Notes: generated from the sequence alone by a model not told the origin. Counted from the first letter of the stretch, positions 1 to 8,745 are shown. The stretch is 64,000 nt of DNA from Clostridia bacterium (GCA_017466365.1 JAFTUG010000009.1:1-64000), one strand, 5' to 3'. Made by a program: numbers and translations.

Positions 1-12
1 AGATAACTGCTT

Positions 13-369
13 TCAATCATCTGTCACCCCCTCAGAACTCAGAAGTTTCAGAAGAGTTGCCTTGAGTTGATGGTTTGCTCTGGAGTTGGGGTCAAAGCAC
101 ATTTCAACAAACTTTTCCATTTCGGGACTGTACTTTGTTTTATGCTCATACAGTCTGCCTTGCGGATTATCCGTTCTGCCGTAGATATAATCCAGAGAAA
201 CATCGTAGTAATCTGCAAGCTTAACCATATTTTCAGGCGAAGGTGTTGCCGAACCGTTTTCATATCGGTTGATGCTCGACTGTTTCATACCTGAAATCTG
301 AGCAAGTTTGTTTTGGGAAAGACCCACACTTTCACGGAGCGCTTTCAGCCTTTTGCTGATGATTTCCAT
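13..369 (-). CDS. XRE-family transcriptional regulator
   Basis: A cytoplasmic DNA-binding regulator of 118 residues. Residues 1-60 form a Cro/C1-type helix-turn-helix (SQNKLAQISG followed by SINRYENG, then LADYYDVSLDYI), which is diagnostic of the XRE family. The C-terminal half (about 60-118) is charged, has no domain I recognise and may mediate dimerisation. An in-frame ATG lies five codons upstream, but it overlaps the Shine-Dalgarno sequence GGAGGTG, so the ATG at 369 is chosen. A sigma-A promoter with a TAGTTG/CAACTA palindrome beside its -35 box lies directly upstream, which suggests autoregulation. The target genes are unknown. No other gene lies downstream within the window. Confidence 0.85.
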   Translation of the reverse strand: MEIISKRLKALRESVGLSQNKLAQISGMKQSSINRYENGSATPSPENMVKLADYYDVSLDYIYGRTDNPQGRLYEHKTKYSPEMEKFVEMCFDPNSRANHQLKATLLKLLSSEGVTDD

Positions 370-400
370 CGTTTCACCTCCCATATTTTATTGTGTAATC

Positions 401-429
401 ATTGTAGCACAAATAAATATAGTTGTCAA
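401..429 (-). promoter_or_regulatory. Sigma-A promoter of the XRE gene
   Basis: On the minus strand a TTGACA -35 box (424-429) and a TACAAT -10 box (401-406) are separated by exactly 17 bases. The start codon follows about 30 bases downstream. Confidence 0.8.
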
Positions 430-432
430 CTA
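420..432. promoter_or_regulatory. Palindrome over the -35 box, candidate XRE operator
   Basis: TAGTTGTCAACTA is a palindrome around a central base and covers the -35 box of the XRE promoter. Its placement suits negative autoregulation by the adjacent regulator. The operator role is inferred from position only. Confidence 0.45.
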
Positions 433-464
433 CAATTTTACATAAGCATCGAAAAGGGTTTATG

Positions 465-501
465 CAAAAAATTCCTCCGACGGATTAACCGCCGAAGGAT
501 T
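465..501 (-). terminator. Intrinsic terminator of the small membrane protein gene
   Basis: On the minus strand a stem with arms TCCTTCGGCGG and CCGTCGGAGGA, containing some G-U pairs, is followed by TTTTTT. It lies about 55 bases after the stop codon of the gene at 556-909. Confidence 0.7.
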
Positions 502-555
502 CAAAAATTGTTACAAAATGAAATTTTTAATTAGAGAGTAATGTGCAAAAATCTT

Positions 556-909
556 TTATGCTAAAAGTTCCATAAAATTAGTTGCCAGCATTAAAGCTGC
601 AAGACATAACGGTAATATTATAACAAATAGGAATAATCTTTTGCTTTGACTATCTTCTTTTATTTTTTTACGGACAAAAATCATAAGAAATACCGTTGTT
701 ATGTAAAGAACAGGAACTATCCATATGCCGAATAACATCAAAAAACTTAATAGTTCACAAAATGCTTCGCCTAATGGTAAATAACTAATCCAAGCAAATA
801 AAGGTATCTCAAAAAGAACAACTAAATATACCGCTAACATAACAGACGACCAAATTAAAGTAATGCACGTGAAAATGTTTTTTAATTTTACTATCAGACC
901 TGTTTTCAT
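556..909 (-). CDS. Small integral membrane protein, unknown function
   Basis: A predicted membrane protein of 117 residues. Three hydrophobic segments are visible, at about residues 12-35, 50-78 and 88-108. The second and third are separated by a basic KK-rich loop (VRKKIKEDSQSKR). I do not recognise a family. The longer reading frame opens seven codons earlier, but that stretch contains the Shine-Dalgarno AAGGAG itself, so the ATG at 909 (MKTGLIV) with a 9-base spacer is preferred. It has its own promoter (957-985) and terminator (465-501), so it appears to be a single-gene transcript. Confidence 0.6.
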   Translation of the reverse strand: MKTGLIVKLKNIFTCITLIWSSVMLAVYLVVLFEIPLFAWISYLPLGEAFCELLSFLMLFGIWIVPVLYITTVFLMIFVRKKIKEDSQSKRLFLFVIILPLCLAALMLATNFMELLA

Positions 910-956
910 AACATGACACTCCTTTATCATCTATTTAATTTTTGTTTTACATTTTC

Positions 957-985
957 ATTATAATTCCCTATGACAGATTTTGCAA
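957..985 (-). promoter_or_regulatory. Sigma-A promoter of the membrane protein gene
   Basis: TTGCAA (980-985) and TATAAT (957-962) on the minus strand are spaced by 17 bases. The promoter is divergent from the SGNH hydrolase promoter at 989-1017, and the two -35 boxes are nearly adjacent. Confidence 0.75.
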
Positions 986-988
986 CAC

Positions 989-1017
989 TTGAATTAACGG
1001 CGGCTCTGATATATAAT
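989..1017 (+). promoter_or_regulatory. Sigma-A promoter of the SGNH hydrolase gene
   Basis: TTGAAT (989-994) and TATAAT (1012-1017) are spaced by 17 bases on the plus strand. The 5' untranslated region would be only about 25-30 bases. Confidence 0.7.
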
Positions 1018-1051
1018 TTCAGTAATACAAAAACGAAATGTTGTGATAAAA

Positions 1052-1801
1052 ATGAAAAAGTTAAAAATAATTCTTTCAATTTTTCTGATACTTGTAATCG
1101 CTGCAGGAGGTTATGTCGGTAATATGCTCGGAGTTTTTAATGAAGGCAACTACGGAGAATATTCTTTGAAAAACACACAAACAATTTCCGACAGTCCTTT
1201 GAATGGAAAGACAATTATTTTCCTCGGCAGTTCCGTCACTGCAGGCTACGGTTCGCTTGGTGTCAGCTTTGCAGATTTTCTTGAAAAGACAGACGGCATA
1301 ACCGCAATCAAGGAAGCTGTTTCGGGTACAACTCTTGTTGACTATTACAGAAACTCTTATGTTCATCGAATACAAGCAATCGATAAAAATATCAAACCCG
1401 ATGCCGTTGTATGTCAGCTTTCAACAAACGATGCAACAAAAAATATGCCGCTTGGTGTTGTTGAAGAAAATTTTGATGTGCAGTATCAATCATATACCGT
1501 TGCAGGTGCAATTGAATTTATAATTTCATACGCAAAAGAAACTTGGGATTGCCCTGTTATTTTTTACACGCAATCAAAATATGACAGCGAACATTACGCA
1601 AAAATGGTTGACCTTCTTTACGAAATTCAGAAGAAATGGGATATGACAATAATTGATTTCTGGAACGATGCAGAGATAAATTCAATCACCGAAGAACAAA
1701 GAAATCTTTATCTCGTTGACCATATCCACCCGACAAAAGCAGGCTATAAAGAATGGTGGCTCCCGAAATTTCAGAAGTGCCTTTACGAAGTTCTGAAATA
1801 A
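1052..1801 (+). CDS. SGNH/GDSL-family hydrolase, secreted or membrane-anchored
   Basis: A predicted esterase or deacylase of the SGNH hydrolase superfamily, 249 residues. An N-terminal hydrophobic segment (about residues 5-25) is a signal peptide or membrane anchor, so it acts outside the cytoplasm. Block I is IIFLGSSVTAGYG, with the nucleophile Ser in GSSVTAG. STNDATKN is the block with the oxyanion Asn. Block V is DHIHPTKAGY, with the catalytic Asp and His. The substrate (cell wall, polysaccharide acetyl groups or lipid) cannot be read from sequence. The start is uncertain: GTG at 1043 or ATG at 1052. I choose ATG because GTGAT just upstream is a partial Shine-Dalgarno. Confidence 0.85.
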   Translation: MKKLKIILSIFLILVIAAGGYVGNMLGVFNEGNYGEYSLKNTQTISDSPLNGKTIIFLGSSVTAGYGSLGVSFADFLEKTDGITAIKEAVSGTTLVDYYRNSYVHRIQAIDKNIKPDAVVCQLSTNDATKNMPLGVVEENFDVQYQSYTVAGAIEFIISYAKETWDCPVIFYTQSKYDSEHYAKMVDLLYEIQKKWDMTIIDFWNDAEINSITEEQRNLYLVDHIHPTKAGYKEWWLPKFQKCLYEVLK

Positions 1802-1812
1802 AATAGTAAACA

Positions 1813-1862
1813 CAAACATTACCGAGCAGTAAATTTTACTGTATCGGTGATGTTTGCTTTTT
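1813..1862 (+). terminator. Intrinsic terminator after the SGNH hydrolase
   Basis: Long stem AAACATTACCGA / TCGGTGATGTTT with an inner CAGTAAA/TTTACTG hairpin, followed by a T-rich tail, 12 bases after the stop codon. Confidence 0.75.
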
Positions 1863-1905
1863 GAACTGCTGATTTGCTTGATACATAAGGCTTTTCGTTT
1901 ATTGT

Positions 1906-2165
1906 CAAGCAGTGCAAACCTACGTAGGATTTGCATTTTTGCTTGCCAATTTGCTCATGTTTGTAACTTGGCAAGCAAGGCAAATGTGGATACAGCTTGC
2001 CAAAAGTTGCTTGCAAATCGTGCCCATTTCACCTGTTCACATTCTTTGCAAGCAGGGCAAGTGTGTATACACTCTCGCAAAACCCGCTTGCAAAATCGTT
2101 CCCGCTTTCACCGTTCACTATCTTTGCAAGCAGGGCGAGTGGATACCCACTTTTGCAAAAACCTC
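1906..2165. repeat. Array of alternating inverted repeat arms (GCTTGC/GCAAGC)
   Basis: About 260 bases hold a series of 9-13 base arms in alternating orientation: GCTTGCCAA (1941), TTGGCAAGC (1968), GCTTGCCAA (1995), TTGCTTGCAAA (2007), TTTGCAAGCAGGG (2045), CCCGCTTGCAAAA (2083) and TTTGCAAGCAGGG (2123). A small hairpin, TGCAAA-CCTACGTAGG-ATTTGCA, precedes them. The last two GCAAGCAGGG arms repeat with a 78-base period that includes the flanking sequence. Several loops are themselves palindromic (GTGTATACAC). Reading frames crossing it are repetitive, lack a ribosome binding site and are not called as genes. Together with 2166-2376 this fills a 630-base stretch without a gene. Confidence 0.65.
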
Positions 2166-2264
2166 ATTTTTAAATTATGCCGATTTGCAATTCGTTCATA
2201 ATTTTTCTCGTCGGTTTTTTACCGCTTGTTGGTGAATTTCTTCCCCAAACCCCTAACAAAAATC

Positions 2265-2292
2265 GGAGAGAAAATTTTAAAATCTTCTCTCC
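2265..2292. repeat. Perfect hairpin in the gene-free stretch
   Basis: GGAGAGAA and TTCTCTCC flank a 12-base AT-rich loop. There is no clear T-run, so it is not called a terminator. The rest of 2166-2376 shows nothing recognisable. Confidence 0.4.
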
Positions 2293-2376
2293 AAGCTGCG
2301 CCCGTTGGGCTTAACAATGACACTGCAAACAACACATAAAATTTGTATACTTTGTGTTTATATGCTATATAAGCAC

Positions 2377-2405
2377 TTGAATCTGACTATTAATTGTAGT
2401 ATAAT
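2377..2405 (+). promoter_or_regulatory. Sigma-A promoter upstream of the metF remnant
   Basis: TTGAAT (2377-2382) and TATAAT (2400-2405) are separated by 17 bases. The promoter survives although the gene behind it is truncated. Confidence 0.65.
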
Positions 2406-2435
2406 CAAGAAAAACATACCAAAAGAGATGATGTT

Positions 2436-2625
2436 ATGAAAATAATTGATTTGCTGAAAAAAGTTTCTCTCTCGCTTTCGTTTGAGGTTTTTCCTCCCAA
2501 AACTCAGGCAGGTTTTGAAAGCGTTAAATCCGCAACGGAAGAAATCGCAAAGCTGCGCCCTCCATTTATGAGCGTTACCTACGGTGCAGGCGGCGGCACA
2601 AGCAAATATACCCTTGATATTGTTC
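2436..2625 (+). pseudogene. metF: 5' fragment of methylenetetrahydrofolate reductase (metF)
   Basis: The first 62 codons match the N-terminus of 5,10-methylenetetrahydrofolate reductase: SFEVFPPKT, the conserved Glu-containing strand, then FMSVTYGAGGGTS. The family protein is normally about 280-300 residues; here it stops after KYTLDI and continues as a different protein (a WYL regulator). The FAD- and folate-binding barrel is therefore missing and the product cannot be an enzyme. The upstream promoter is intact. The join lies near 2612-2626. It could be a real deletion between short shared sequences or a chimeric assembly. Confidence 0.75.
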
Positions 2626-3418
2626 AGGTCAAAGGCGAAAACGGCGGATATTACATAGGTGAGCGTGACTTTGAATTACTGAGTTAAAGCTCCTCGTTGA
2701 CAGCGTTCAGTCATCAAAATTCATAACGCAGGAAAAAACATATAAGCTCATCAGTAAGATAGAAAACCTTGCAAGCGTTTATGACGGTCAGCTTTTGCAA
2801 CGTCAGGTTTATGTCAGCAACCGAGTCAAGAGCATGAATGAAAGCATCTATTATGCAGTTGACGTTATTTCCGATGCAATCAATCAGAACAGAAAAATCC
2901 GCTATAAATATTTTGAATATACGGTTGAAAAGGAGCGCCGTTTCAGGCACGACGGTGCGGATTATGAAGTCAGTCCGTTTGCTCTCATATGGGATGATGA
3001 AAACTATTATATGCTCGCATGGGATTCAAACGCAGTTAAGATGAAGCATTACAGAGTTGACAAGATGTTTGGCGCCACTCTGACAGAAACGGAACGTGAA
3101 GGCATTGAAGAATTTGAAAAAACAGATATGTCGGCTTATACAAAATCTGTTTTCGGCATGTTCGGCGGAAAAGAGCAAAAAGTAAAGCTGCGATTTTCAA
3201 ATCATCTTGCAGGCGCTGTTTTTGACAGATTCGGCAGAGATATTATTGTTATAAAAGACGGTAATGAGCATTTCACCGTGAATGTAAACGTTGTTGTCAG
3301 CCAGCAGTTTCTTGCGTGGGTTTTTGGCTTCGGCGAAGATGCCGAAATTATTTCACCCGAAAATGTGCGCAGCGAAATGAAAAATCAGGCGATGCTTATT
3401 GCAGAAAAATATCAGTAA
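2626..3418 (+). pseudogene. WYL-domain regulator, 5'-truncated and frameshifted
   Basis: This is the C-terminal 260 or so codons of a WYL-domain transcriptional regulator. GGYYIGERDFEL, LKLLVDSVQSSKFIT, RQVYVSNRVKSMNESIYY and the WYL core (IRYKYFEYTV to VSPFALIWDDENYYMLAW) are all visible. The N-terminal helix-turn-helix (about 45-50 residues) is replaced by the metF fragment. A one-base deletion at about 2679-2680 breaks the usual FELPELKLL motif: the frame reads FELLS-stop, then resumes one frame over with ELKLLVDSVQ. An internal ATG at 2795 could still give a headless protein of 207 residues, but it has no clear ribosome binding site. Confidence 0.8.
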
Positions 3419-3431
3419 AGGTGTGTTGACA

Positions 3432-4556
3432 ATGAATAGGATTTTTAAAATGTTTCTTGCAGGTCTTGCGCTGCCGTGCATGAGTGCAATGGGTATGCCG
3501 CATAAATGGAGCTCTGCCAAATTCAAGAGAGAAGCTCCCGAACCGCTGAAATTCGGCGCTGACGGCAAATTCAGGATTCTTCATATTACGGATATTCACG
3601 ATGTTGAGCCCGAAATGGATGATGATGAAAACAGAGAAATCCCCGAAAGCCGTGATAAAGAAACAATAAACGTTATCGAAAAACTTGTTGAAAAAACTAA
3701 CCCCGACCTTGTTGTTTTCGGCGGCGACAACATCAGCGGATATTGGGAAGAATTTACCTATGACCTTGTTAAGAGTACAATTCAAAAAATAACTGCTCCC
3801 ATAAGAAAACGCAATATTCCACTCTGCGTTGTTTTCGGCAATCACGACGGTGAAGAGGGCTTTCACACCGAGTTTCAGTTGATGCAGTATATGGAATACC
3901 ATAACTGCCGCTCAAATCTCAACGATGCCGATGTTTACGGCTGCGGTAACTGTTGCGTAACGATAAAAAACAGCAGCGGTGATAAGGATGCCTTTGCAAT
4001 ATGGCTCATTGATTCCAACGATTATCAGCGCAATTCGCAGGGTGGACTTTCATGTGACTGTGTTCACGATGACCAGATTGAATGGTATGAAAAAAGAGCT
4101 GCTGAACTCAAAGATTCAAACTGCGGCAAGCCCCTGCCTGCAATCCTCTTTCAGCATATGCCCGTTCAGCAGATGTGTGACGGACTCAAAGAGGTTACGG
4201 CAGATGATGACTATACTTTCTCCCGCGACGGAAAACATTTCAAATTCGGTCATGATATAATTGAGGGAAGAATCAGGGAGTGTCCGTGCCCTCCGTACCT
4301 TGAGAATAACCACAGAAATCAGTTTGAAAGCTGGAAAAAGACGGGCGATATTATTGCTGCCTTCTTCGGCCATGACCATGTGAATGATTTCCATATAAAA
4401 ATTGACGGAATAAATCTTTATCAGACACTTGGCGCAGGATATTTCACCTACGGTAATGAGCGAGGCGGCAGACTCATAATTCTCGATGAAAATAATCCTG
4501 AAAATATTTATTCGGAATCAATAGAAATTGAGAGAATAACAGCAACAGAAATTTAA
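3432..4556 (+). CDS. Calcineurin-like metallophosphoesterase
   Basis: A dinuclear-metal phosphoesterase of 374 residues. The motifs run in order: ILHITDIHD (D-x-H), VVFGGDN (GGDN), VVFGNHDG (GNHD), ILFQHMP and FFGHDHVND (GHDH). All metal ligands of the calcineurin-like fold are present. Residues 1-25 are moderately hydrophobic (FKMFLAGLALPCMSAMGM) and may be a signal peptide, so the protein is probably exported. A reading frame opens 11 codons earlier, but the AAAGGTG ribosome binding site points to the ATG at 3432. The gene starts 13 bases after the WYL remnant and is followed closely by the large secreted protein at 4586, so the two may be co-transcribed. The substrate is not predictable. 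Confidence 0.85.
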   Translation: MNRIFKMFLAGLALPCMSAMGMPHKWSSAKFKREAPEPLKFGADGKFRILHITDIHDVEPEMDDDENREIPESRDKETINVIEKLVEKTNPDLVVFGGDNISGYWEEFTYDLVKSTIQKITAPIRKRNIPLCVVFGNHDGEEGFHTEFQLMQYMEYHNCRSNLNDADVYGCGNCCVTIKNSSGDKDAFAIWLIDSNDYQRNSQGGLSCDCVHDDQIEWYEKRAAELKDSNCGKPLPAILFQHMPVQQMCDGLKEVTADDDYTFSRDGKHFKFGHDIIEGRIRECPCPPYLENNHRNQFESWKKTGDIIAAFFGHDHVNDFHIKIDGINLYQTLGAGYFTYGNERGGRLIILDENNPENIYSESIEIERITATEI

Positions 4557-4585
4557 ATATAAAAGCTTGGGTTGGGGTGAAAATA

Positions 4586-7195
4586 ATGTTAAATCGTTTT
4601 ATTTCTGCGGTGATGTCCGTGTGCATTATGATATCATCACTGTTTACGGGCCTTTTCTCTGTTGATGAAAAGCTCCGCATAGTTGTTCCCGAGGATTGGG
4701 AGCTTTGCGTTGGCGACAGCCGCACTCTTGAATGCGTGTTTTCTGAAAAAATCACTGAAAGAGAGCTTGAATGGAGCGTTAAGCCCGAAAGAGTTGCTTC
4801 TGTTGATAAATGGGGCAGAGTAACGGCAAAGCAGGTCGGCAAAGCAACAGTTACCGCAAAAGGAAACAGTTTTTCGGACAGCGTTGAGCTTAATGTTGTC
4901 GAAACTCCGACGCTTATCGAAAACTGCGAAACAAAAACAATTCGCTATCAGAACGAGGCACTTGATGAAGTTTCAAATCTTCAGAAGCTTGTTTCAAGGC
5001 ATCCGCACGGTAGCGCAGATATTCCCGGGTTTGTTGCATCCGCAACAGATTACGAAAATCATCAGACAGCTGTGACCGCTGACGGTGCAGTTTGGGAAAT
5101 AACTGATTACGGTATTCTGCGTACCGATAAAAATGCGCCCACTTCGCGTGATATTGAGCAGAGATTTATGGGCAACCGATATTTTTATTCGGATGATACC
5201 TCATCGGGCAATGTTCTTGCGATTTTTGCCGACGGTGAATACGGTATCTGGACTGTAATGGAAAGCGGCGTTACTCACATTCAGATGATTGTTGCCGACG
5301 GAACTTTAAAGGCATCATATATGAGCGAAATTACGCAGAACAGCATCAACAGACATGGCTTAATCAATGAGGCATATTTAGTCAACGGTCAATGGAAGGG
5401 CGTTGAAAGCGATAATGACGGTCTGTGGACTTCCATGTACAGCGCAGGAGAGCTTATGCGATATGCAGCCCTGAAAAATGACCCCGATGCAAGTGCTGAA
5501 GAAATTGAAAAAGCAAAGAAGGCGGCGTATTCCTCCGCAGAGGCAGTTCTGCTGCTCTATTATATCACTATGCGCACGGGAACAACCGAGGCATATGTGC
5601 GCAGGCAGACAACCAAAACCATTCCGGGAACAACGGATGACCGCTGGCTTTCAGCCGAAGCTCTTGAAAAAGACGGCAATCCGTCTGTTATGACTCCTGC
5701 AAAGAGCCCTGCAAAGCTTTTTGATGAGGCTATGGCATCTTTCACTCTGCTTAATTCAACCTCAAAGCTTGAAAATGAGGGATTTTATACCGCCGTTTCC
5801 CCCGAGGATTGGTCGAATCCCGCAACGGGAAATGCCGAATATGAAAAACAGACAAGACTGCTTGAGGGCTTCCCTGCAAGAACATTTACCTTCCGCGACG
5901 AAAACAGCGGACTTCCCGATAATATTTATTGGTCGGTAAATTCCGACAAAACTGCAACGGGTGTTTCAAATAAAAAAGAGGGGCAGAGCGGTTATCTTCT
6001 CAACAACGAAAATCTCCGCGGAGTTACCGTTGATGCATCGGGCGAAATTCCCGAAAGACTTTGGAACGATTTGATTGACCCGAAATATTCCGTTGAGGAT
6101 ATAATCTATAAAACCGATACAAGTGCTGATGAGCTTATCGGTCATATGTTTTTATTCAAGCTTATTTACGATGTTATTGCTCCCGAGGATCCCGAAATAA
6201 AAGCGCTTCTTGTTGAGGCGGTTGACAGCCTTGCACAGCATATCAGCGACAACAGCTACATGCTTGTTGACGCAACGGGTCAACCGACAACATGGGCAAA
6301 CTTCGGAAGAACTCTTTTCTGCACGGGCAGCTCCGTTGCAGAGGTCAGTCTGCATTCGCTTGTTCTTCTCTGCATTTTTAAAACCGCAGCTTACATAACA
6401 GGCTATCAGAAATGGGAAAATGAATACCGCATGGCGGCGCTCGACCCTGCATATGAATACGCCGAGGTATCTGCACAGCACTACGAGAGAATGATGGCTG
6501 CAATCAAATACAGCGTCGGCGATGCAACTCTGCCGTTAGTCGGCAATATAGTCGGTGCACTCCAAAACACAAATTTGGTGGAAATGATTTACAGACTCAT
6601 AGTCAACTATTCAAGCGAAGAGATGGCAATGCTCGCTTTTTATACGCTGTTCAGCCTTGAAGATGATGAAGAAATTCTTGGCTGCTACAGAGCAGCGATA
6701 GATGATTGGTGGATTTCGATGATGTACAGCGAAAATCCCCTGTGGTATTTTGTTTATCAGCTTGCTTATCCCGACAAAAAAATTGATGATGCTTACGGAA
6801 ACGATATAGCCGAAACTGCCGTGTGGTCTTTGAGCAGGCACCCCGCCGATACGGTTATGTATCATGCTTCAAACTCTGCCCGCGACGATGTTGCGGAAAT
6901 CAATTTCAGACCAATTGCATCAAATCTCAGAACAACGCTTACATATGACCTCGGCAAAAGCGAATATTTGCCTGACCTCGGCAAAAATCCTGAAATTGCG
7001 GATATAGTTAAATATGCCCTTACAGCATCACAGCTTGAATGGTGCGTTGCGGCACCTGACGAGCGCTCTCTTCATAAATATAATGAATGCTCTTATTATC
7101 TTGATACATATCACCGCTCTAACTGTATGCAGGCATCTACAACCTACACTCTGCCTTATTGGATGGGTGTTTATCATGGAATTATCAAAAGATAG
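4586..7195 (+). CDS. Large secreted protein with Ig-like domain, unknown function
   Basis: A protein of 869 residues with an N-terminal signal peptide (LNRFISAVMSVCIMISSLFTGLFS). Residues of about 25-110 resemble a bacterial Ig-like (BIG2) domain: VPEDWELCVGDSRTLECVF, then VASVDKWGRVTAKQVGKATVTA. The remaining 750 residues match no family I recognise. They include beta-propeller-like turns (NDGLWTSMYSAGELMRYAAL, EYGIWTVMESG) and a helical C-terminal half rich in Trp and Tyr. No LPXTG or transmembrane anchor is visible. The ATG at 4586 sits 6 bases after GGGGTG; a GTG three codons earlier overlaps that site. The gene lies 30 bases after the phosphoesterase. Confidence 0.65.
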   Translation: MLNRFISAVMSVCIMISSLFTGLFSVDEKLRIVVPEDWELCVGDSRTLECVFSEKITERELEWSVKPERVASVDKWGRVTAKQVGKATVTAKGNSFSDSVELNVVETPTLIENCETKTIRYQNEALDEVSNLQKLVSRHPHGSADIPGFVASATDYENHQTAVTADGAVWEITDYGILRTDKNAPTSRDIEQRFMGNRYFYSDDTSSGNVLAIFADGEYGIWTVMESGVTHIQMIVADGTLKASYMSEITQNSINRHGLINEAYLVNGQWKGVESDNDGLWTSMYSAGELMRYAALKNDPDASAEEIEKAKKAAYSSAEAVLLLYYITMRTGTTEAYVRRQTTKTIPGTTDDRWLSAEALEKDGNPSVMTPAKSPAKLFDEAMASFTLLNSTSKLENEGFYTAVSPEDWSNPATGNAEYEKQTRLLEGFPARTFTFRDENSGLPDNIYWSVNSDKTATGVSNKKEGQSGYLLNNENLRGVTVDASGEIPERLWNDLIDPKYSVEDIIYKTDTSADELIGHMFLFKLIYDVIAPEDPEIKALLVEAVDSLAQHISDNSYMLVDATGQPTTWANFGRTLFCTGSSVAEVSLHSLVLLCIFKTAAYITGYQKWENEYRMAALDPAYEYAEVSAQHYERMMAAIKYSVGDATLPLVGNIVGALQNTNLVEMIYRLIVNYSSEEMAMLAFYTLFSLEDDEEILGCYRAAIDDWWISMMYSENPLWYFVYQLAYPDKKIDDAYGNDIAETAVWSLSRHPADTVMYHASNSARDDVAEINFRPIASNLRTTLTYDLGKSEYLPDLGKNPEIADIVKYALTASQLEWCVAAPDERSLHKYNECSYYLDTYHRSNCMQASTTYTLPYWMGVYHGIIKR

Positions 7196-7217
7196 TTTTT
7201 TCAAGAAGTAGAAAATC

Positions 7218-8745
7218 ATGTTAACAAAAGCAACGCTTTCCTCCGAATGGATTTATAAATTTTACAAAGAGCTTGAAAACCACGGCATAGAAAACCACGG
7301 CATAGAAAACCACGGATTGCTGATCATGAAAGACGGTGAAACTGTTTTTGAGGAATATGCATATCCCTATTCGGGCGATATGCCGCACACCTTGTTTTCC
7401 GTTACAAAATCAATTGTTGCAACAGCGGCGGGCTTTGCCGTTGACGAAGGGCTTTTTCTTTGGATTCAAAAATTCTGCCGTTCTTCCCCGAATATGAGCA
7501 TTGCGAAAGCGATGAATGGGATAATCTTACTGTCCGTTCAATTTTGACCATACAGAGCAACAAGGAATTCAGCTTTCTTCAGGATATGACGGGTAATTAT
7601 GCCGAAATGTTCATGAAAGCACCGTTCAGAAAAGACAAGGGCTTTTTATACAGCAATAATGATGCCCACATGGTTGCGGCGCTGATTCAGAAATGCTCCG
7701 GTATGAATCTTGTTGATTATCTTACTCCCAGACTTTTTGAACCGCTCTGAATAATTCCGCCTCAATGGGAAACAAATTCAATCGGCGAATGTATCGGAGG
7801 AACGGGCGCATATATGACTCTTTCCGACCTTGCAAAAATCTCTCAATGCTACGCCGACGGCGGCAGATATAACGGCGTGCAGGTTATTCCCGAGTGGTGG
7901 ACCAAAGAAGCAACAAAGAAGCAGGTTGAACTGCCTGGCAGAGAAAACGAGGACGGCTACGGTTATCTTTTCTGGCTTCAAGACGGAGTTTTCAGCATGA
8001 ACGGTATGTTCGGCCAGCAGATTTCTTATTTCCCGAAGTACAATGCTGTTGTGGCAATCTTCAACTGCGTTGTCAAAGACGATATGAATAACAAGCTGAT
8101 TAAAAATTTGCTTGTGAAAGCATTTGAAGAAGATTCAACCGAAGAATGGGATAAAAAGCTTGACGATTATCTCAAGAACAGATGTGAAAAACCTGCTGCA
8201 TGCGAAGCCTTGCCGACTGTTCCGACAGGAAAAATATTTTATATGACTCCCGTTTCAGATACGCTTGCAAAATTCATGTTCCCAGCAAGTATCATACCCC
8301 GATCAATTACCTCAAGCTTTGCTAAGAGACCCAAGAAAAATCTTGACCGTGTGTCTTTCGACCTTTCCGAAAATGTTTTTACCGTCAGGTGGTTTGAAGA
8401 AGATGATGAGGTTATAATCAACTGCGGTCTTGACGGAAATCCGAGGCTTTCCGAATGCTCAATCAAGGGATATAAATATATAATATGGTCTTATGCTTAT
8501 ATGAAAAACGGAAAACTTAATGCCGTTGTTAAACCGCTTAACACGCTCTCAACGCAGAGGATGACATTTGAATTTTCGGGAGATACCATAAAAATTCAAA
8601 TGAAAAGCACTCCGAGCTATCCCGAATTTATCAAAGGGAATGCGGAGCAAAGCTCATTTGTCAGAAACAGCGGAAAATTCAAGCCTGTTATTATGAAGGG
8701 GCTTGATTGGGTGCTGTCCACAAGCGAAATGCCGACGAAATTCAA
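7218..8745 (+). pseudogene. Serine hydrolase (beta-lactamase/PBP4 fold), frameshift and nonsense
   Basis: The beta-lactamase-related serine hydrolase fold is clear: FSVTKSIVATAAGF holds the S-x-x-K nucleophile, FLYSNNDAH the Y-x-N motif, and VSMNGMFGQQ-like sequence follows. Two lesions inactivate it. One T is lost from the T-run at 7453-7457, turning the expected GLFSLDSKIL into GLFLWIQ. A TGA at 7748-7750 falls where family members have Gly (RLFEPL-stop-IIPPQWET). The 3' end runs without a stop of its own into a GH127 gene in another frame at 8736-8747. A 15-base unit is repeated 2.7 times at 7275-7315 (GIENHGIENH in the protein). Confidence 0.85.
7275..7315 (+). repeat. 15-base tandem repeat, 2.7 copies, inside the pseudogene
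   Basis: The unit GAAAACCACGGCATA occurs twice in full and once in part. It is in frame and adds two extra copies of ENHGI to the N-terminal part of the serine hydrolase. It looks like replication slippage in a gene no longer under selection. Confidence 0.8.

Noticed and set aside
1854..2235. Two open frames of 107 and 115 codons across the repeat array
   Set aside because: Both are repetitive by-products of the DNA repeat, overlap each other in different frames and lack ribosome binding sites.
7748..7750. In-frame TGA in the serine hydrolase as possible recoding (selenocysteine or TGA read as an amino acid)
   Set aside because: TGA is a normal stop in many genes here, the position is Gly in the family rather than Cys, and an independent frameshift lies upstream; the gene is simply broken.
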